From positions 43,627-107,626 of the forward strand of contig JANSYM010000011.1 of NCBI GenBank assembly GCA_024742355.1: DNA of 64,000 nucleotides, read 5' to 3'. The position numbers and the translations under genes are program-made. This document shows positions 34,898 through 44,696 of the stretch, one piece after another (the stretch's first letter is position 1; each line of letters opens with the position of its first letter). The notes below the pieces were generated by a model, which was not told the DNA's origin, made no database searches, and was given only the letters and a program-made list of their open reading frames with translations. The DNA comes from Hyphomonadaceae bacterium (GTDB lineage Bacteria; Pseudomonadota; Alphaproteobacteria; Caulobacterales; Hyphomonadaceae).

Positions 34898-36283
34898 CTA
34901 GATCCGTCGCCACGTCGCGCCCGAGGCGCTATCCATGATTTCGATGCCTTCGGCGGCGAGCTCATCGCGAATGCGATCCGCTTCGGCCCAGTCCTTGTCC
35001 GCGCGCGCCTGGACGCGCGCTGCGACCAGCGCATCGATGCGGGCATTTTCGTCGCTATCACCGCCTTGTTCCCACGCGCTTGGCGTCCGGGTGAGAAGCC
35101 CCAGCAGGCTCCCCGCCGCAAGCAAGTTGGCCCGGGCCTCAGCCATCGCTGCGTCATCCTTGCGATCGGCCGCACCATTGGCCTCACCGGCCAGGCGGGA
35201 AAGCTCAGCCAGCGCGATCGGGGTGTTGAGATCATCGCTCAGCGCGTCCATGACGCCATTGTCGGACGCCGTCCCCGTGTCCGCGTCCCAGACGCGGCGC
35301 AAGGCGCCATAGATCCGATTCAGCGTCGTCTTGGCCTGTTCGAGCAGGTCAGCTGTCCAGTCGAGCGGCGCGCGATAGTGGCCGCTGAGCATGGCGAAGC
35401 GAATGACCTCGCCGTCCCAGTCGTTCAACAAATCGTTGAGCAGGACGACATTGCCGAGTGATTTCGACATTTTCTCGCCGGCCATATCGAGGAAGCCATT
35501 ATGCATCCAGTAATTGGCCATTGTCTGGCCATGCGCGCATTCTGACTGAGCCACTTCATTTTCATGATGCGGGAATTGCAGGTCGATGCCGCCGCCATGA
35601 ATGTCGATGGTCTTGCCAAGATGTTTGGCCGCCATTGCGGAACATTCAATGTGCCAGCCCGGACGCCCACGACCCCATTTGCTGTCCCAGATCGCGTCTT
35701 CCGGTTCACCCGGCTTGGCGAATTTCCACAAAGCGAAATCCGCTGGGTCGCGCTTGCCCAGATCGACGTCGACCCGCGCACCAGCCTGATTGTCATCCAG
35801 GTTGCGCCTGGAGAGACGGCCATAGTCTTCCATCTGCGGGACGTTGAAGAACACACCGGCATCGGTCGCATAGGCATAGCCCTTGCGCTCGAGCGCTTCG
35901 ATAATGTCGATCATTTCTTCGACATGTTCCGTCGCCCACGGAATGATGGTCGGGGGCAGGGCATTCACCGCTGCCGCATCTTCATCATAGATCGCCGCAA
36001 ATTTCTGCGTAATCGCCTCGATCGGTTCGCCTGTTTCCTGGCTCGCAGCGATGATCTTGTCTTCGATGTCCGTCACGTTGCGCGCATAGATGACGGCATC
36101 TTCGCCATAGGCGGCGCGCAGCACACGAAACAGCGTGTCAAAGACAATGACCGGGCGGAAATTGCCGATATGGGCGCGATTATAAACCGTCGGGCCGCAG
36201 ACATACATGGTCACGCGGGAGGGGTCTTGGGGTTTGAAGGCGCGCTTTTCGCGGGCCATGGTGTCGAAGAGGCGGATTGGCAT
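34898..36283 (-). CDS. cysS: Cysteine-tRNA ligase
   Basis: This 461-residue class I synthetase charges tRNA-Cys. The HIGH-like motif is HIGNFRP following YVCGPTVYN (zinc cysteine), further zinc ligands lie in WHIECSAMA and the FPHHENEVAQSEC stretch, and the KMSKS loop is GEKMSKSLGN. Length and domain order are as expected. The gene has no close upstream neighbour; 215 bases separate it from the EamA gene. A weak hairpin (GGCTAAG/CTTAGCC, 36326-36349) lies in that gap. Confidence 0.97.
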   Translation of the reverse strand: MPIRLFDTMAREKRAFKPQDPSRVTMYVCGPTVYNRAHIGNFRPVIVFDTLFRVLRAAYGEDAVIYARNVTDIEDKIIAASQETGEPIEAITQKFAAIYDEDAAAVNALPPTIIPWATEHVEEMIDIIEALERKGYAYATDAGVFFNVPQMEDYGRLSRRNLDDNQAGARVDVDLGKRDPADFALWKFAKPGEPEDAIWDSKWGRGRPGWHIECSAMAAKHLGKTIDIHGGGIDLQFPHHENEVAQSECAHGQTMANYWMHNGFLDMAGEKMSKSLGNVVLLNDLLNDWDGEVIRFAMLSGHYRAPLDWTADLLEQAKTTLNRIYGALRRVWDADTGTASDNGVMDALSDDLNTPIALAELSRLAGEANGAADRKDDAAMAEARANLLAAGSLLGLLTRTPSAWEQGGDSDENARIDALVAARVQARADKDWAEADRIRDELAAEGIEIMDSASGATWRRI

Positions 36284-36498
36284 GTCAGGCTCATCTGTCA
36301 GTGAAAAAGGGGCATGGCGAAGGCTGGCTAAGACGGGAAGGCCTTAGCCGCAGATACAGACGCAACAGATGACGCGCAAAGGCATCGCCGACTCCTTGAA
36401 ATCTGGCGCTGCCTTAGGCCGCTAATGGCAATTTGGCAATGGGCGGTTAAAGCTCGTCCAGGTCAATCAGGGGGTCATGATGCCAAGAATGTCGTCGG

Positions 36499-37455
36499 TC
36501 ACGATTTGGAGACACCACGCACACGCTCGCGCCATCCAATGTAAAGCGTCGAGATGACGATAATCGCCGCGCCGATCCAGACACTGGCATTGGGGATCAG
36601 TCGGAAGACCCAGAAATCAGCGACGGCCGACATTGGCAAACGCAGATAGTCGATCGGCGACAGGAAGGACGCGTCACCAATGCTCATCGCATAGATGAAA
36701 CAGAACTGACTGACGAAACCGAACGCAGCCATGGCCGCGATCAAGCCCCAGTCCTGCAAGGCAACCTCGTGCCAGTAAATGAACAGGAACGGCGCCAGCA
36801 GGATGCTCGAAAACGCGTTGGCATAGAGCAAAAGAACCATCGACGGCAGTTCGGCGCTGAGGAATTTCACCAGCACGATTGCAGCGGCGAGGCTGAACGC
36901 ACTGATCAGCGCAACGAGGCTGCCCATATTGAGTTGCGTGCCCTCAAATGCACCCGGCTGCCAGAATAGGAGCAGCCCGGGCATCACCATGACGACCACG
37001 CCGAAAAAGCCGACCGCCAGAGCGCCCCAGCGATGCAAACCGACATATTCGCGCAAAATCAGCGCCGCCAAGAGCGTAACGAAGAGCGGTCGGGTGAAGC
37101 TGATGGCATTGAATTGCGCCAGGGTCAGCGTGAAAAAGTCCGACACAGCGACAATGGCGAGGGTAAATCCCAGCGTTCCGCACAGGCTGCGCAGGATGAG
37201 CAGGCCGGGGCGCCGGGTTTTCATTTTGTTGAATCCGATCGCGGCGACGAATGGAATTGCCATCCACATGCCCAGAAAGGCACGCCAAAAAGCCAGAAAG
37301 ACCGGGTGAACATCAGCGGAGAGAAGCTTGTTGAGCAGGAGATAGACGGTGAACCCGACCCCCGACAACACCATCAGCAGTGCGCCGCGCAGGTTTCCCG
37401 ACAATTGCTTTTTGTTAATATCTTCGTAACCGGATGCCGCCCCCTTGTCTTCCAT
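36499..37455 (-). CDS. EamA/DMT superfamily transporter
   Basis: This 318-residue membrane protein has ten predicted helices in two repeats, with the DMT feature of FWRAFLGMWMAIP in the first half and SLVALISAFSLAAAIVLVKFL opening the second. The transported compound is unknown. I prefer the ATG at 37455, which has an ACGGAG 9 bases upstream; an upstream ATG at 37488 would add 11 residues and has no such site. With that start the codon overlaps the divergent start codon at 37454, so the two genes share a CATG. Confidence 0.9.
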   Translation of the reverse strand: MEDKGAASGYEDINKKQLSGNLRGALLMVLSGVGFTVYLLLNKLLSADVHPVFLAFWRAFLGMWMAIPFVAAIGFNKMKTRRPGLLILRSLCGTLGFTLAIVAVSDFFTLTLAQFNAISFTRPLFVTLLAALILREYVGLHRWGALAVGFFGVVVMVMPGLLLFWQPGAFEGTQLNMGSLVALISAFSLAAAIVLVKFLSAELPSMVLLLYANAFSSILLAPFLFIYWHEVALQDWGLIAAMAAFGFVSQFCFIYAMSIGDASFLSPIDYLRLPMSAVADFWVFRLIPNASVWIGAAIIVISTLYIGWRERVRGVSKS

Positions 37456-37726
37456 GAACCGTTTCTCCGTATCTGACTTAGAGGCCATAGACCGCTTGTG
37501 GCGATCTGTACCCGCCGATCATGTCTGGACCGGATGGTCGGCGACCGGAGACGAACCTGAAGAGATTACACTCTACCGCACGCGTGCGCACTGGCGCCGG
37601 TTTCCGTTGCGCAAGTCAAACGCCGAATTTGTCCTGTTCGATGATAAGGGCACAGAGGTCGCGCGCTCGAAATCGCCGAAAAATCTCCTCGAACAGGTTG
37701 AGGCAATTCCGGGCCTCGCCGCCTAG
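37454..37726 (+). CDS. Small hypothetical protein with start overlapping the divergent EamA start
   Basis: I do not recognise this 90-residue protein. It is soluble, mixed charge, with a Trp-rich central part (DRLWRS, DHVWTGWSATGDEPEE) and a C-terminal helix ending PKNLLEQVEAIPGLAA. No ribosome binding site precedes the ATG; a TTG at 37445 would add 3 residues. The composition is protein-like, and there is no antisense reading that explains it. It overlaps the convergent SDR stop by 4 bases (CTAG), filling the gap between EamA and SDR exactly. Confidence 0.65.
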   Translation: MNRFSVSDLEAIDRLWRSVPADHVWTGWSATGDEPEEITLYRTRAHWRRFPLRKSNAEFVLFDDKGTEVARSKSPKNLLEQVEAIPGLAA

Positions 37727-38610
37727 CTGCCCTGACCGCCCCGCATCGCCTCGGCCATTTGTTCTGCCTGCTCAGGCGTGATGCCGAGCGCATCCAGCAA
37801 GGGCCCGGCTTCTTCCTCGTTCCAGCTATGCGGCGGTCCAACGGTCATGCCGCCGTCGACAAGGAATTCGCCGCCGGTGACAAAGCCTGCCGCGTCTGAG
37901 GCCAGGAAGGCTGCCATTTCGGCAATATCCGTGCCCTGACCGACGCGGCCAACCGGCTGCATCGATCCCCCTGCTTGTGACACCATGGCCGCCATCTGAT
38001 CGGCCTGCTCACGCGGCAGCCCGAGCGACGCGCCAAAGATCGAGGTAGCAATAAACCCGGGAAGGATCGCGTTCACACGGATCTGGTGTTTCGAAAGTTC
38101 CGCCGCGGCAAGTTTGGAAAAATGCGCCACGGCTTTCTTGGCAACCGAATAGGTCACCGGCGCGTAGCCAGCGCAGACCGCGGAGATGGACGAGGTGTTG
38201 ATGACGCTGCCGCCGCCACGCGCAATCATGTGCGGAACGGCAAAATGGGTCCCGGCGAAAACTGATTTCAGCAGCAGATCCATAGTGAAGTCATAGCCGT
38301 CCAGGTCCAGCTCTTCGACCGTGCTGGACGTACCGCCGCTGCCCGCATTGTTCCAAAGAATATCGAGACCACCATACGTATCGACGGCGCTCTGCATCAG
38401 GGCCTTCAGAGCGTCGGGATTGGTGACATCGCAATTCTGGTAAGCGACTTTGTCGGCGCCGAACCGGGTGACCAGGGCTTCGCCTTTATCGTCCTGTACG
38501 TCACCAGCCACGACTTGTGCGCCAGCGTTCACGAACACTTCGACGCCGGCAAGTCCGATGCCACTTGCTGCGCCTGTGATCACCGCAACTTTTCCTGACA
38601 AATCCGCCAT
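37723..38610 (-). CDS. Short-chain dehydrogenase/reductase (SDR) family protein
   Basis: This 295-residue protein has the classical SDR motifs: TGAASGIG near the N-terminus, DILWNNAG in the middle, catalytic Ser in NTSSIS and Tyr-Lys in YSVAKKA. The C-terminus carries an extra 40-residue tail rich in Glu, Gly and Pro (EEEAGPLLDALG) not seen in the other SDR in this window. Substrate unknown. Its end overlaps the small convergent gene by 4 bases. It is divergent from rpsD, with 226 bases between. Confidence 0.9.
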   Translation of the reverse strand: MADLSGKVAVITGAASGIGLAGVEVFVNAGAQVVAGDVQDDKGEALVTRFGADKVAYQNCDVTNPDALKALMQSAVDTYGGLDILWNNAGSGGTSSTVEELDLDGYDFTMDLLLKSVFAGTHFAVPHMIARGGGSVINTSSISAVCAGYAPVTYSVAKKAVAHFSKLAAAELSKHQIRVNAILPGFIATSIFGASLGLPREQADQMAAMVSQAGGSMQPVGRVGQGTDIAEMAAFLASDAAGFVTGGEFLVDGGMTVGPPHSWNEEEAGPLLDALGITPEQAEQMAEAMRGGQGS

Positions 38611-38713
38611 TCAATCCTCCGATAATTGTGATTGAAACCATGGGGCGCGTCTGACGCGGGTCCGTCAAGGCGCATCCTCGCGTCAGTTGCGCCGTTTTGA
38701 CTGATCGCAGCGC

Positions 38714-38742
38714 TTGACTCTCACCCGCTTATCCTGTTTTAG
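38714..38742 (+). promoter_or_regulatory. Predicted sigma-70-type promoter for rpsD
   Basis: TTGACT at 38714-38719, a 17-base spacer and TTTTAG at 38737-38742. It lies about 95 bases above the rpsD start. The -10 box is weak, so this is tentative. Confidence 0.35.
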
Positions 38743-38836
38743 ACGCCGCTTCAGGACGGGTCGGTGTGGTGCTGCCGTTGCAATCGTCGCTTTCACACGG
38801 AGAGTGACCAGCCCACGTCAAAAATTGAGGTCTAAT

Positions 38837-39454
38837 ATGTCACGTCGTCACTCGGCGAAGTACAAGATTGATCGTCGTGTCGGCGAGAACATCTGGGGAC
38901 GCCCCAAATCACCAGTCAATAAACGCCCAAACAAGCCAGGCCAGCATGGCCCGAGCCGTCAGAAAAAAGTTTCTGACTTCGGCATGCAATTGATGGCCAA
39001 GCAGAAACTTAAGTTTCACTATGGCGACATCACTGAGAAGCAATTCAAGGCGACCTTCGTTGAAGCCGCGCGCCGCAAAGGCAACACCGCAGAGAACCTG
39101 ATCGGCCTGCTCGAGTCGCGTCTCGACGCGTTTGTCTACCGTTCGAAATTTGTGCCGACCATTTTTGCGGCACGTCAGTTCGTCAATCACGGCCATTTGC
39201 TCGTCAACGGTACCAAGACCAATATCAGTTCTTACCGTCTGAAGCCTGGCGATGTTGTCCAGGTTCGCGAGAAGTCACGCAACATGGCACTGGTTCTGGA
39301 AGCCCTCGGCTCCCCAGAGCGCGATATTCCAGAGTACATTGAAGTCGAGCCGAAATCGATGACCGCGACATTCGTCCGTATGCCGGAACTGGCAGACGTT
39401 CCTTACGCGGTTCAGATGGAACCCGCTCAGGTCGTCGAATACTATTCTTCGTAA
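38837..39454 (+). CDS. rpsD: 30S ribosomal protein S4
   Basis: This 205-residue primary-binding ribosomal protein has the expected N-terminus ([16 protein letters not shown]), the S4 RNA-binding domain near residues 95-155 ([24 protein letters not shown]) and a C-terminal VEYYSS. It binds 16S rRNA early in 30S assembly and, in many bacteria, represses its own operon. The ATG at 38837 is the only start giving the family N-terminus. It stands alone, away from the alpha operon, as is usual in alphaproteobacteria. A terminator follows. Confidence 0.98.
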   Translation: MSRRHSAKYKIDRRVGENIWGRPKSPVNKRPNKPGQHGPSRQKKVSDFGMQLMAKQKLKFHYGDITEKQFKATFVEAARRKGNTAENLIGLLESRLDAFVYRSKFVPTIFAARQFVNHGHLLVNGTKTNISSYRLKPGDVVQVREKSRNMALVLEALGSPERDIPEYIEVEPKSMTATFVRMPELADVPYAVQMEPAQVVEYYSS

Positions 39455-39480
39455 GCAGCAAGCTGCTTGCACAAAAGACC

Positions 39481-39510
39481 AAGCCGCGCTGTCATGGCGC
39501 GGCTTTTTTC
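39481..39510 (+). terminator. Rho-independent terminator of rpsD
   Basis: Arms AAGCCGCGC and GCGCGGCTT form a 9-bp perfect stem with a 7-base loop, followed by six T. It starts 27 bases after the rpsD stop and lies before the PPK2 start. Confidence 0.88.
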
Positions 39511-39535
39511 TTGTCTGCTTTCAGAAGGATCGACC

Positions 39536-40363
39536 ATGTCCCAACCCTCCATTGAGTCCGTTCGCGACACGCTGATCGCGGCGCCAGGCAAGCCGTTCGA
39601 CCTGTCCGCGCGCGACTCTGGCGATCGCACGCTGTTCCCCGACAAGAAACATGCGCGCGTCAGTCTTAAAAAGGATGCGGCCGCGATCAATGAGTTGCAG
39701 GACAAGCTCTATGCCATGCGCGACCGAGCGCTGCTGGTCGTATTACAGGGCATGGACACGTCCGGCAAAAGCGGTGTGATCCGCAACGTGTTTGCCGATA
39801 CAAGCCCGCTTGGCATGCAGGTCGAAGCCTTCAAGGCGCCGAGCAAGACTGAACTCGCGCACGATTACATGTGGCGCATCCACCGCGCCGTGCCGCGCAA
39901 GGGTCGGATCGGCGTGTTTGATCGCTCGCATTATGAAGATGTTCTGGTTGTCAAAGTCCGCGGGTTCGCGCCAGCGGACGTGATCGAGCAGCGATACGAG
40001 CAGATCAATCAGTTCGAGAAACACCTGACCGAGAATGGCGTCACGATCCTGAAATTCATGCTCAATGTTGGCTACGAGGAACAAGGCATTCGTCTACGCG
40101 AACGCATCACCGAAGAGCACAAGCGCTGGAAGTTCAATCCGGGCGACCTTGAGGACCGCAAACTGTGGCCTGACTTCATGGCCGCTTATGAGACCGCGGT
40201 CGCGCGCTGCTCAACGCCGCATGCGCCCTGGTACATCGTCCCGGCTGACAGCCGAACACGGCGCAATGCCATGATCGCCCGGATCGTGCGTGGCACTTTG
40301 GAGGGCATGGACCTCTCCTGGCCTGATCCGGGCTTGAAAATGGAAGACTATGATTTCAGCTAG
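39536..40363 (+). CDS. Polyphosphate kinase 2 family protein (polyphosphate:nucleotide phosphotransferase)
   Basis: This 275-residue single-domain protein matches PPK2. Walker A is GMDTSGKSG, Walker B is VFDRSHYED, and the lid module contains RKGRIG and EEHKRWKFNPGDLEDRKLW. PPK2 enzymes transfer phosphate between polyphosphate and nucleotides; whether this one uses ADP, GDP or AMP cannot be decided by eye. A GAAGGA site precedes the ATG. It starts 25 bases after the rpsD terminator and ends 6 bases from the convergent GIN-domain gene. Confidence 0.9.
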   Translation: MSQPSIESVRDTLIAAPGKPFDLSARDSGDRTLFPDKKHARVSLKKDAAAINELQDKLYAMRDRALLVVLQGMDTSGKSGVIRNVFADTSPLGMQVEAFKAPSKTELAHDYMWRIHRAVPRKGRIGVFDRSHYEDVLVVKVRGFAPADVIEQRYEQINQFEKHLTENGVTILKFMLNVGYEEQGIRLRERITEEHKRWKFNPGDLEDRKLWPDFMAAYETAVARCSTPHAPWYIVPADSRTRRNAMIARIVRGTLEGMDLSWPDPGLKMEDYDFS

Positions 40364-40369
40364 GGCCGC

Positions 40370-41068
40370 CTAGCTGCGGATCGAAACCGAGCCGCCGCTG
40401 GACTTGTCAGACTGCACATCTGTCGGTCCGCCATAGACATCGACGTCGGCGCCGCTCGAGGCATCTGCGTTCACGCTGACCGATACGTGGATGGATATGT
40501 CCGAGCCGCTGGAGGCATCCGCATAGCCATTCTGACAGATCAGGTCACGGGCTTCGAGGTCAGAGCCAGACGACGACTCTGCGCGAACCGTCACGCAGGT
40601 GCCGGACACGCTCGCGTCCGAACCGCTTGAGGTTTCGATCACCACCGTTCCGCCATCGACGCCGGTTACCGTGACATCGGCGCCAGATGAGACGTCGATC
40701 GAGACATCATCGCCGCTCATATTGCGACCCGAGACATCTGATCCCGACGAGGCTTCAAGACCGGAGATCTGCGGCGCGGTCACCGTAATGCCATAACGCT
40801 CGCGTTTGCGGTTCCAGCCCCAGTTCATGTTCTTCTTGCGCTTCAGGACCAGTGTGTCGCCGCGGACCAGGACTTCGATGTCGCTGAAGTCGCCTTTGTT
40901 GTTTTCGACAGTGATCGATTGCGCTCCGCCAGCGGTGAACTCAAGATCGAGTCCGGCGGAAATATCAATATTGTTGAACGCCCCGACATCGTAGGTGCGG
41001 GTTTCTGCGCTGGCGGCTCCGGCAAGGCCCAAAGCGGCGAGGCTGGCCACGGTGAAAGTACGGATCAT
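40370..41068 (-). CDS. DUF2807 (head GIN domain) secreted repeat protein
   Basis: This 232-residue protein has a signal peptide (LGLAGAASAE) and a beta-solenoid-like DUF2807 fold. The motif SSG followed by Ser/Ala/Gly and Asp or Ser recurs seven times at about 16-20 residue intervals (SSGSDVSG, SSGADVTV, SSGSDASV, SSGSDLEA, SSGSDISI, SSGADVDV, SSGGSVS). GIN-domain proteins are predicted to be outer-surface adhesins or beta-helical modules of unknown ligand. Two cysteines (GTCVT, DLICQN) could pair. Its end is 6 bases from PPK2. Confidence 0.8.
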   Translation of the reverse strand: MIRTFTVASLAALGLAGAASAETRTYDVGAFNNIDISAGLDLEFTAGGAQSITVENNKGDFSDIEVLVRGDTLVLKRKKNMNWGWNRKRERYGITVTAPQISGLEASSGSDVSGRNMSGDDVSIDVSSGADVTVTGVDGGTVVIETSSGSDASVSGTCVTVRAESSSGSDLEARDLICQNGYADASSGSDISIHVSVSVNADASSGADVDVYGGPTDVQSDKSSGGSVSIRS

Positions 41069-41195
41069 GGTTTTCTACTCCAAAGAGAAACTGACAAAGC
41101 GATCCTGAACGCCCGCTCTCCTTACATATCGAAAAACAATAAGTCAAATGATTTCGATTACATTTGTGGTCAAACCCGCAACTGATGATACCGAC

Positions 41196-44100
41196 TCAGA
41201 ATTTTAGACGGATCGTGGCGCCCACCACATGTGAGATGTCCTCCTCCGTAACCTTCACATCATAGCCGAGCTTGGAGCTGATCAGCCCGCCATCGCCGGT
41301 GAGGGAGACGCCAAACAGCGCGGCCTCGGTCGCCCCTTCTGGTGCCATGAGCTCAAAAGATTCCTCCGTTCCGACGAATGAAACGGTCGCCGAATATGGC
41401 GTCGACGACGCGAGCGTTCGATAACCGCCATTCACCTCCGCGCGCATGATGCCGCCGCCAAGATCAACCTCGCGGCCAAGCACGAAATTGGCCGCAACGC
41501 CAAACGCGTCAGTGTCGACATCGGACACTTCAGCAAACAGGCTGTCCGTCGAGGCCGAGCCGGTTTCCGTGTACCCATCCTGACGAGTCGCGAACCAGTC
41601 TGCAGACACCTCTGGACGCAGATATGCCCAGCCGAGATCAAATTCGGACACGGCGGCGATGGATGCGGACTGGCTGATGCCGGACCAGTCGCCTTCAATT
41701 TGGTAGATCAGTTCGTCCACGTCATAGTTGCGGTTGGATGCAAACCCGACACTCGAGATCTGACCCGCGAGGCGCAATTGCAGAGGCCCGAGCGACTCCA
41801 CTGCATAGAGACCCAGCCCCGTCGAACTGGTGGATATCGGATTGTATCCGCCGGTTTTTTCTTCAAATGAACCGCTGGCATAGGTGATCATCGCGCCGAT
41901 GCGATCAATCGGCCCAAATGACCGGTCGAGACCCAGTGCAAACCCGTAGCCGTCGCCATTATAGCCGGGGGTTTGATCGCGCGTGTCTTCATCCAGGCTG
42001 TAATAATACTCCTGAACCCAGATCCCGGTTTCGTCGGGGTTCGCGAATTGAAGCAGGCTGAGATGGTCGTTCAATGCCCCGAAAGCGGCGTTCCATTGTG
42101 TCGCTAGAAACTGCTGAGATGCATTGGTGCGCTGCGGTAACAGGAGATCGTAGACCTGGTGGAAGTGATCGCCATCGTCGATTGTCGCAATCGCAGCGCC
42201 AAGGTCGTCGTCTAGAACAAATACATCCGTCAGCGCCCCATAGGCCCGCGCCTGGTTATCATCAAAGCCGAGCTCGTCGGCGGTTTTCAGCTCAAAGAAA
42301 AGTTCCAGTTCGGTGTCGGTCTGTGACAGATCGATATTGTAAAGAAAGGGAATGCTGGTGATCTGGTCGCTGTTGAACGTGCCATCAAAGGTCAAGGCAT
42401 TCGCCGACACCAGAACCTGAGAGAATGGATCGCGCGCGATCGACTCAAGCACAGGCGTGATCGTCACATCGCTGCCCAGTGCTGCCGTTCCAGCCACTGA
42501 CAGTACCGCGCCATCTGTATCAGTCGGGTCGATATTGAAGGTCAATTCGGACTCACCCATGATCAACAAGCTGCTCAGCGCGGTTCGGTTGCCAGCATCA
42601 AAGCTCAGATCAGAATCAAACGCGGACAGCGTCAATGTCGACGCTGTGGCCGACAGGCTGCCCGAAAACACCGACCCGTTCTGCAACGTAATATCCGCCA
42701 CTGAATCCTCAAACGAAAGAGCGCCTGAGACTGTGGCGTTGCTTGCAGTGAAAACATGCTGGCCATCCGAGAATTGCACATCGCCAGAATACGTCGAGTT
42801 GGTGATGTTGAAGTCAGCATCGCCGGTCGAAAAATCCGTGTCGCCCGTAACCGAACCCGCGAGCAGCTGGAACGTATCATTGCCAGCACCAAACCGGATG
42901 TCCCCCAGGATAGACGGGGTGACCACATCGTCATTATCAATGCTGTCATCATCATTGATATCGTCGATCGGCGTCGCCCGTTGCTGCACAAGCGTGGCGC
43001 CTGTGCTGGCATCATGCCCGCTGAGATCAATCGCGACCGCTTCACCCGTCTCCTCGGTCTGCGTGCCGTCTGAGGACAGGCTGGCGGCAATGATGCCGCG
43101 ATTGGTAATGCTGGTCAGCGTGCCGCTGAGATCACGGATTGCGGTTGCCGAGCCACTGACGCCAGTCGCGTTCGCACGGATCGACCCCTGGTCATTCTCG
43201 AGCGTTGTCAGCGACGCACCGGCTTCGACGAGCAGAGCTGTGGCTGTTTCTGTCGTGACGGCGATGGTTTGTGCGATGATATCACCCGAATTGGTCAATT
43301 CGCCGATCTGTGCACCGGTCCCGAACGAAGCAGCGACCGCATCAGCGTCCACAGCCGCGGCCTGGATCGTCCCGCTATTGGCGATGCCGCCTGTGATCAA
43401 AACGTCGGCGCTACCATCGGCTGCGCCTTCGATTCGCAACGCGGTTGCGTCAAAACCAATGTTCAGTCCATTGGCGCTGATGACACCGCGATTGATGAGG
43501 CCTTGGTCATAGTTGAACGTCGCCAGGGTTTCGGTGAGATCATCATCTTCATCATCGTCCAGCGTATCGCGCACGGTTTCGACCACGGAGCCGATCACCA
43601 GATCTGAATCCTCGGCGGCAATCAACAAAGCTGTGCCGGACCCGATGCTCGAAATCGTTCCGGTTGAACGGTTCTCGTCGAAATCCTCGGTCGTGTCCTT
43701 GGTTTCATCGTCGCTGTCTTCCTCGGAGACAAAATCATCGACATTGCCATTGATCAGGATACCACCCGCAACGCTGCCGCGAATGGCGACTGTGCCCGCA
43801 TTGTCGAGCAGGTCTTCTGCATCAATCCGATCTTCAATCGCCGGCGTGTCGTCATCAATTGCCGTCGGCGCGACATAGTTGGTGATGCTGGTGTCCGCAA
43901 AGCCACTGGATGTCACAAGGCTCTCAAATGTCAGCGCACCGCCGACATCGCCTTCAAGTTCGATCGCCTGGGCATTCTCACCGCGGGCACCAATCGCACC
44001 ACTGATCAGAACATCGCCGGTAATCTCTTGTTCGGCGCGAATGGCGCGCGCCTCATCGCCGATGACCGCAACAGAGCCATCAATTGCGAGGTCACCATCC

Positions 44101-44696
44101 AGCTCAGACTGCAAACGAATGCCATAGGATTGATTGCCTTCCACATCGACATCAGCGCCTGTTTCTAGTGTGATATTACCAGTATGAGTGCCGCCTGACT
44201 GCAAGAGGATGGCGGTTCGGTTCGTACCTTCGGCCAACGGACCATCCAGGTCATCATCGTCATCATCATCTGTTCGCTCATAATTGTCATAGAGATAGAT
44301 ATTGCCGGCCCCCGTAATACTCGCGGACCGATCCGCCTCGATCAGGATGCCGACAGAGTTGTCGGATTCATCAATCTGGATCGTCCCGTCATTATTGACC
44401 GAACTGTCACTGTCGACGGTGATCGCTGCACTGCCATCGGTCTGTTCGATCTCGATGCTGCCATCCGTTGTAATATCGATATCAGCCGGATTCCCGCCAT
44501 CCGCCGTTGACGTGGTCACCGGCGTGGATGTTTCGGTGTCGATGGTGGCGGTCTGGGCCGCAGCATGTGCGCCGAGAGACAGGATGGAGACGGTCGCCAG
44601 AACGGTCAGTTTGAATGAGACGCCTGCATCTGAACTGGATTCACAGGAAGGAAGAGCCTCTGCCGATGTCGAGCATCGGGCGCGGGGGTGGATCAT
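41196..44696 (-). CDS. Autotransporter with Asp-rich beta-helical passenger
   Basis: This 1166-residue type Va autotransporter has an extended N-terminal signal region (about 26 residues, then a hydrophobic stretch ending AHAAAQ), a repetitive Thr/Ser/Asp-rich beta-helix passenger to about residue 820, and a C-terminal beta-barrel (about 890-1166) ending in Phe (VVGATIRLKF). Acidic clusters interrupt the passenger near residues 142-150 (seven Asp in a row), 319-338, 375-387 and 574-587. Passenger function is unknown; adhesion is the common role. rpmE ends 250 bases upstream on the same strand, with a terminator between. Confidence 0.85.
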   Translation of the reverse strand: MIHPRARCSTSAEALPSCESSSDAGVSFKLTVLATVSILSLGAHAAAQTATIDTETSTPVTTSTADGGNPADIDITTDGSIEIEQTDGSAAITVDSDSSVNNDGTIQIDESDNSVGILIEADRSASITGAGNIYLYDNYERTDDDDDDDLDGPLAEGTNRTAILLQSGGTHTGNITLETGADVDVEGNQSYGIRLQSELDGDLAIDGSVAVIGDEARAIRAEQEITGDVLISGAIGARGENAQAIELEGDVGGALTFESLVTSSGFADTSITNYVAPTAIDDDTPAIEDRIDAEDLLDNAGTVAIRGSVAGGILINGNVDDFVSEEDSDDETKDTTEDFDENRSTGTISSIGSGTALLIAAEDSDLVIGSVVETVRDTLDDDEDDDLTETLATFNYDQGLINRGVISANGLNIGFDATALRIEGAADGSADVLITGGIANSGTIQAAAVDADAVAASFGTGAQIGELTNSGDIIAQTIAVTTETATALLVEAGASLTTLENDQGSIRANATGVSGSATAIRDLSGTLTSITNRGIIAASLSSDGTQTEETGEAVAIDLSGHDASTGATLVQQRATPIDDINDDDSIDNDDVVTPSILGDIRFGAGNDTFQLLAGSVTGDTDFSTGDADFNITNSTYSGDVQFSDGQHVFTASNATVSGALSFEDSVADITLQNGSVFSGSLSATASTLTLSAFDSDLSFDAGNRTALSSLLIMGESELTFNIDPTDTDGAVLSVAGTAALGSDVTITPVLESIARDPFSQVLVSANALTFDGTFNSDQITSIPFLYNIDLSQTDTELELFFELKTADELGFDDNQARAYGALTDVFVLDDDLGAAIATIDDGDHFHQVYDLLLPQRTNASQQFLATQWNAAFGALNDHLSLLQFANPDETGIWVQEYYYSLDEDTRDQTPGYNGDGYGFALGLDRSFGPIDRIGAMITYASGSFEEKTGGYNPISTSSTGLGLYAVESLGPLQLRLAGQISSVGFASNRNYDVDELIYQIEGDWSGISQSASIAAVSEFDLGWAYLRPEVSADWFATRQDGYTETGSASTDSLFAEVSDVDTDAFGVAANFVLGREVDLGGGIMRAEVNGGYRTLASSTPYSATVSFVGTEESFELMAPEGATEAALFGVSLTGDGGLISSKLGYDVKVTEEDISHVVGATIRLKF

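Noticed and set aside
42457..43512. 351-codon plus-strand open frame in the autotransporter
   Set aside because: Antisense to the repetitive passenger, where long shadow frames are common.
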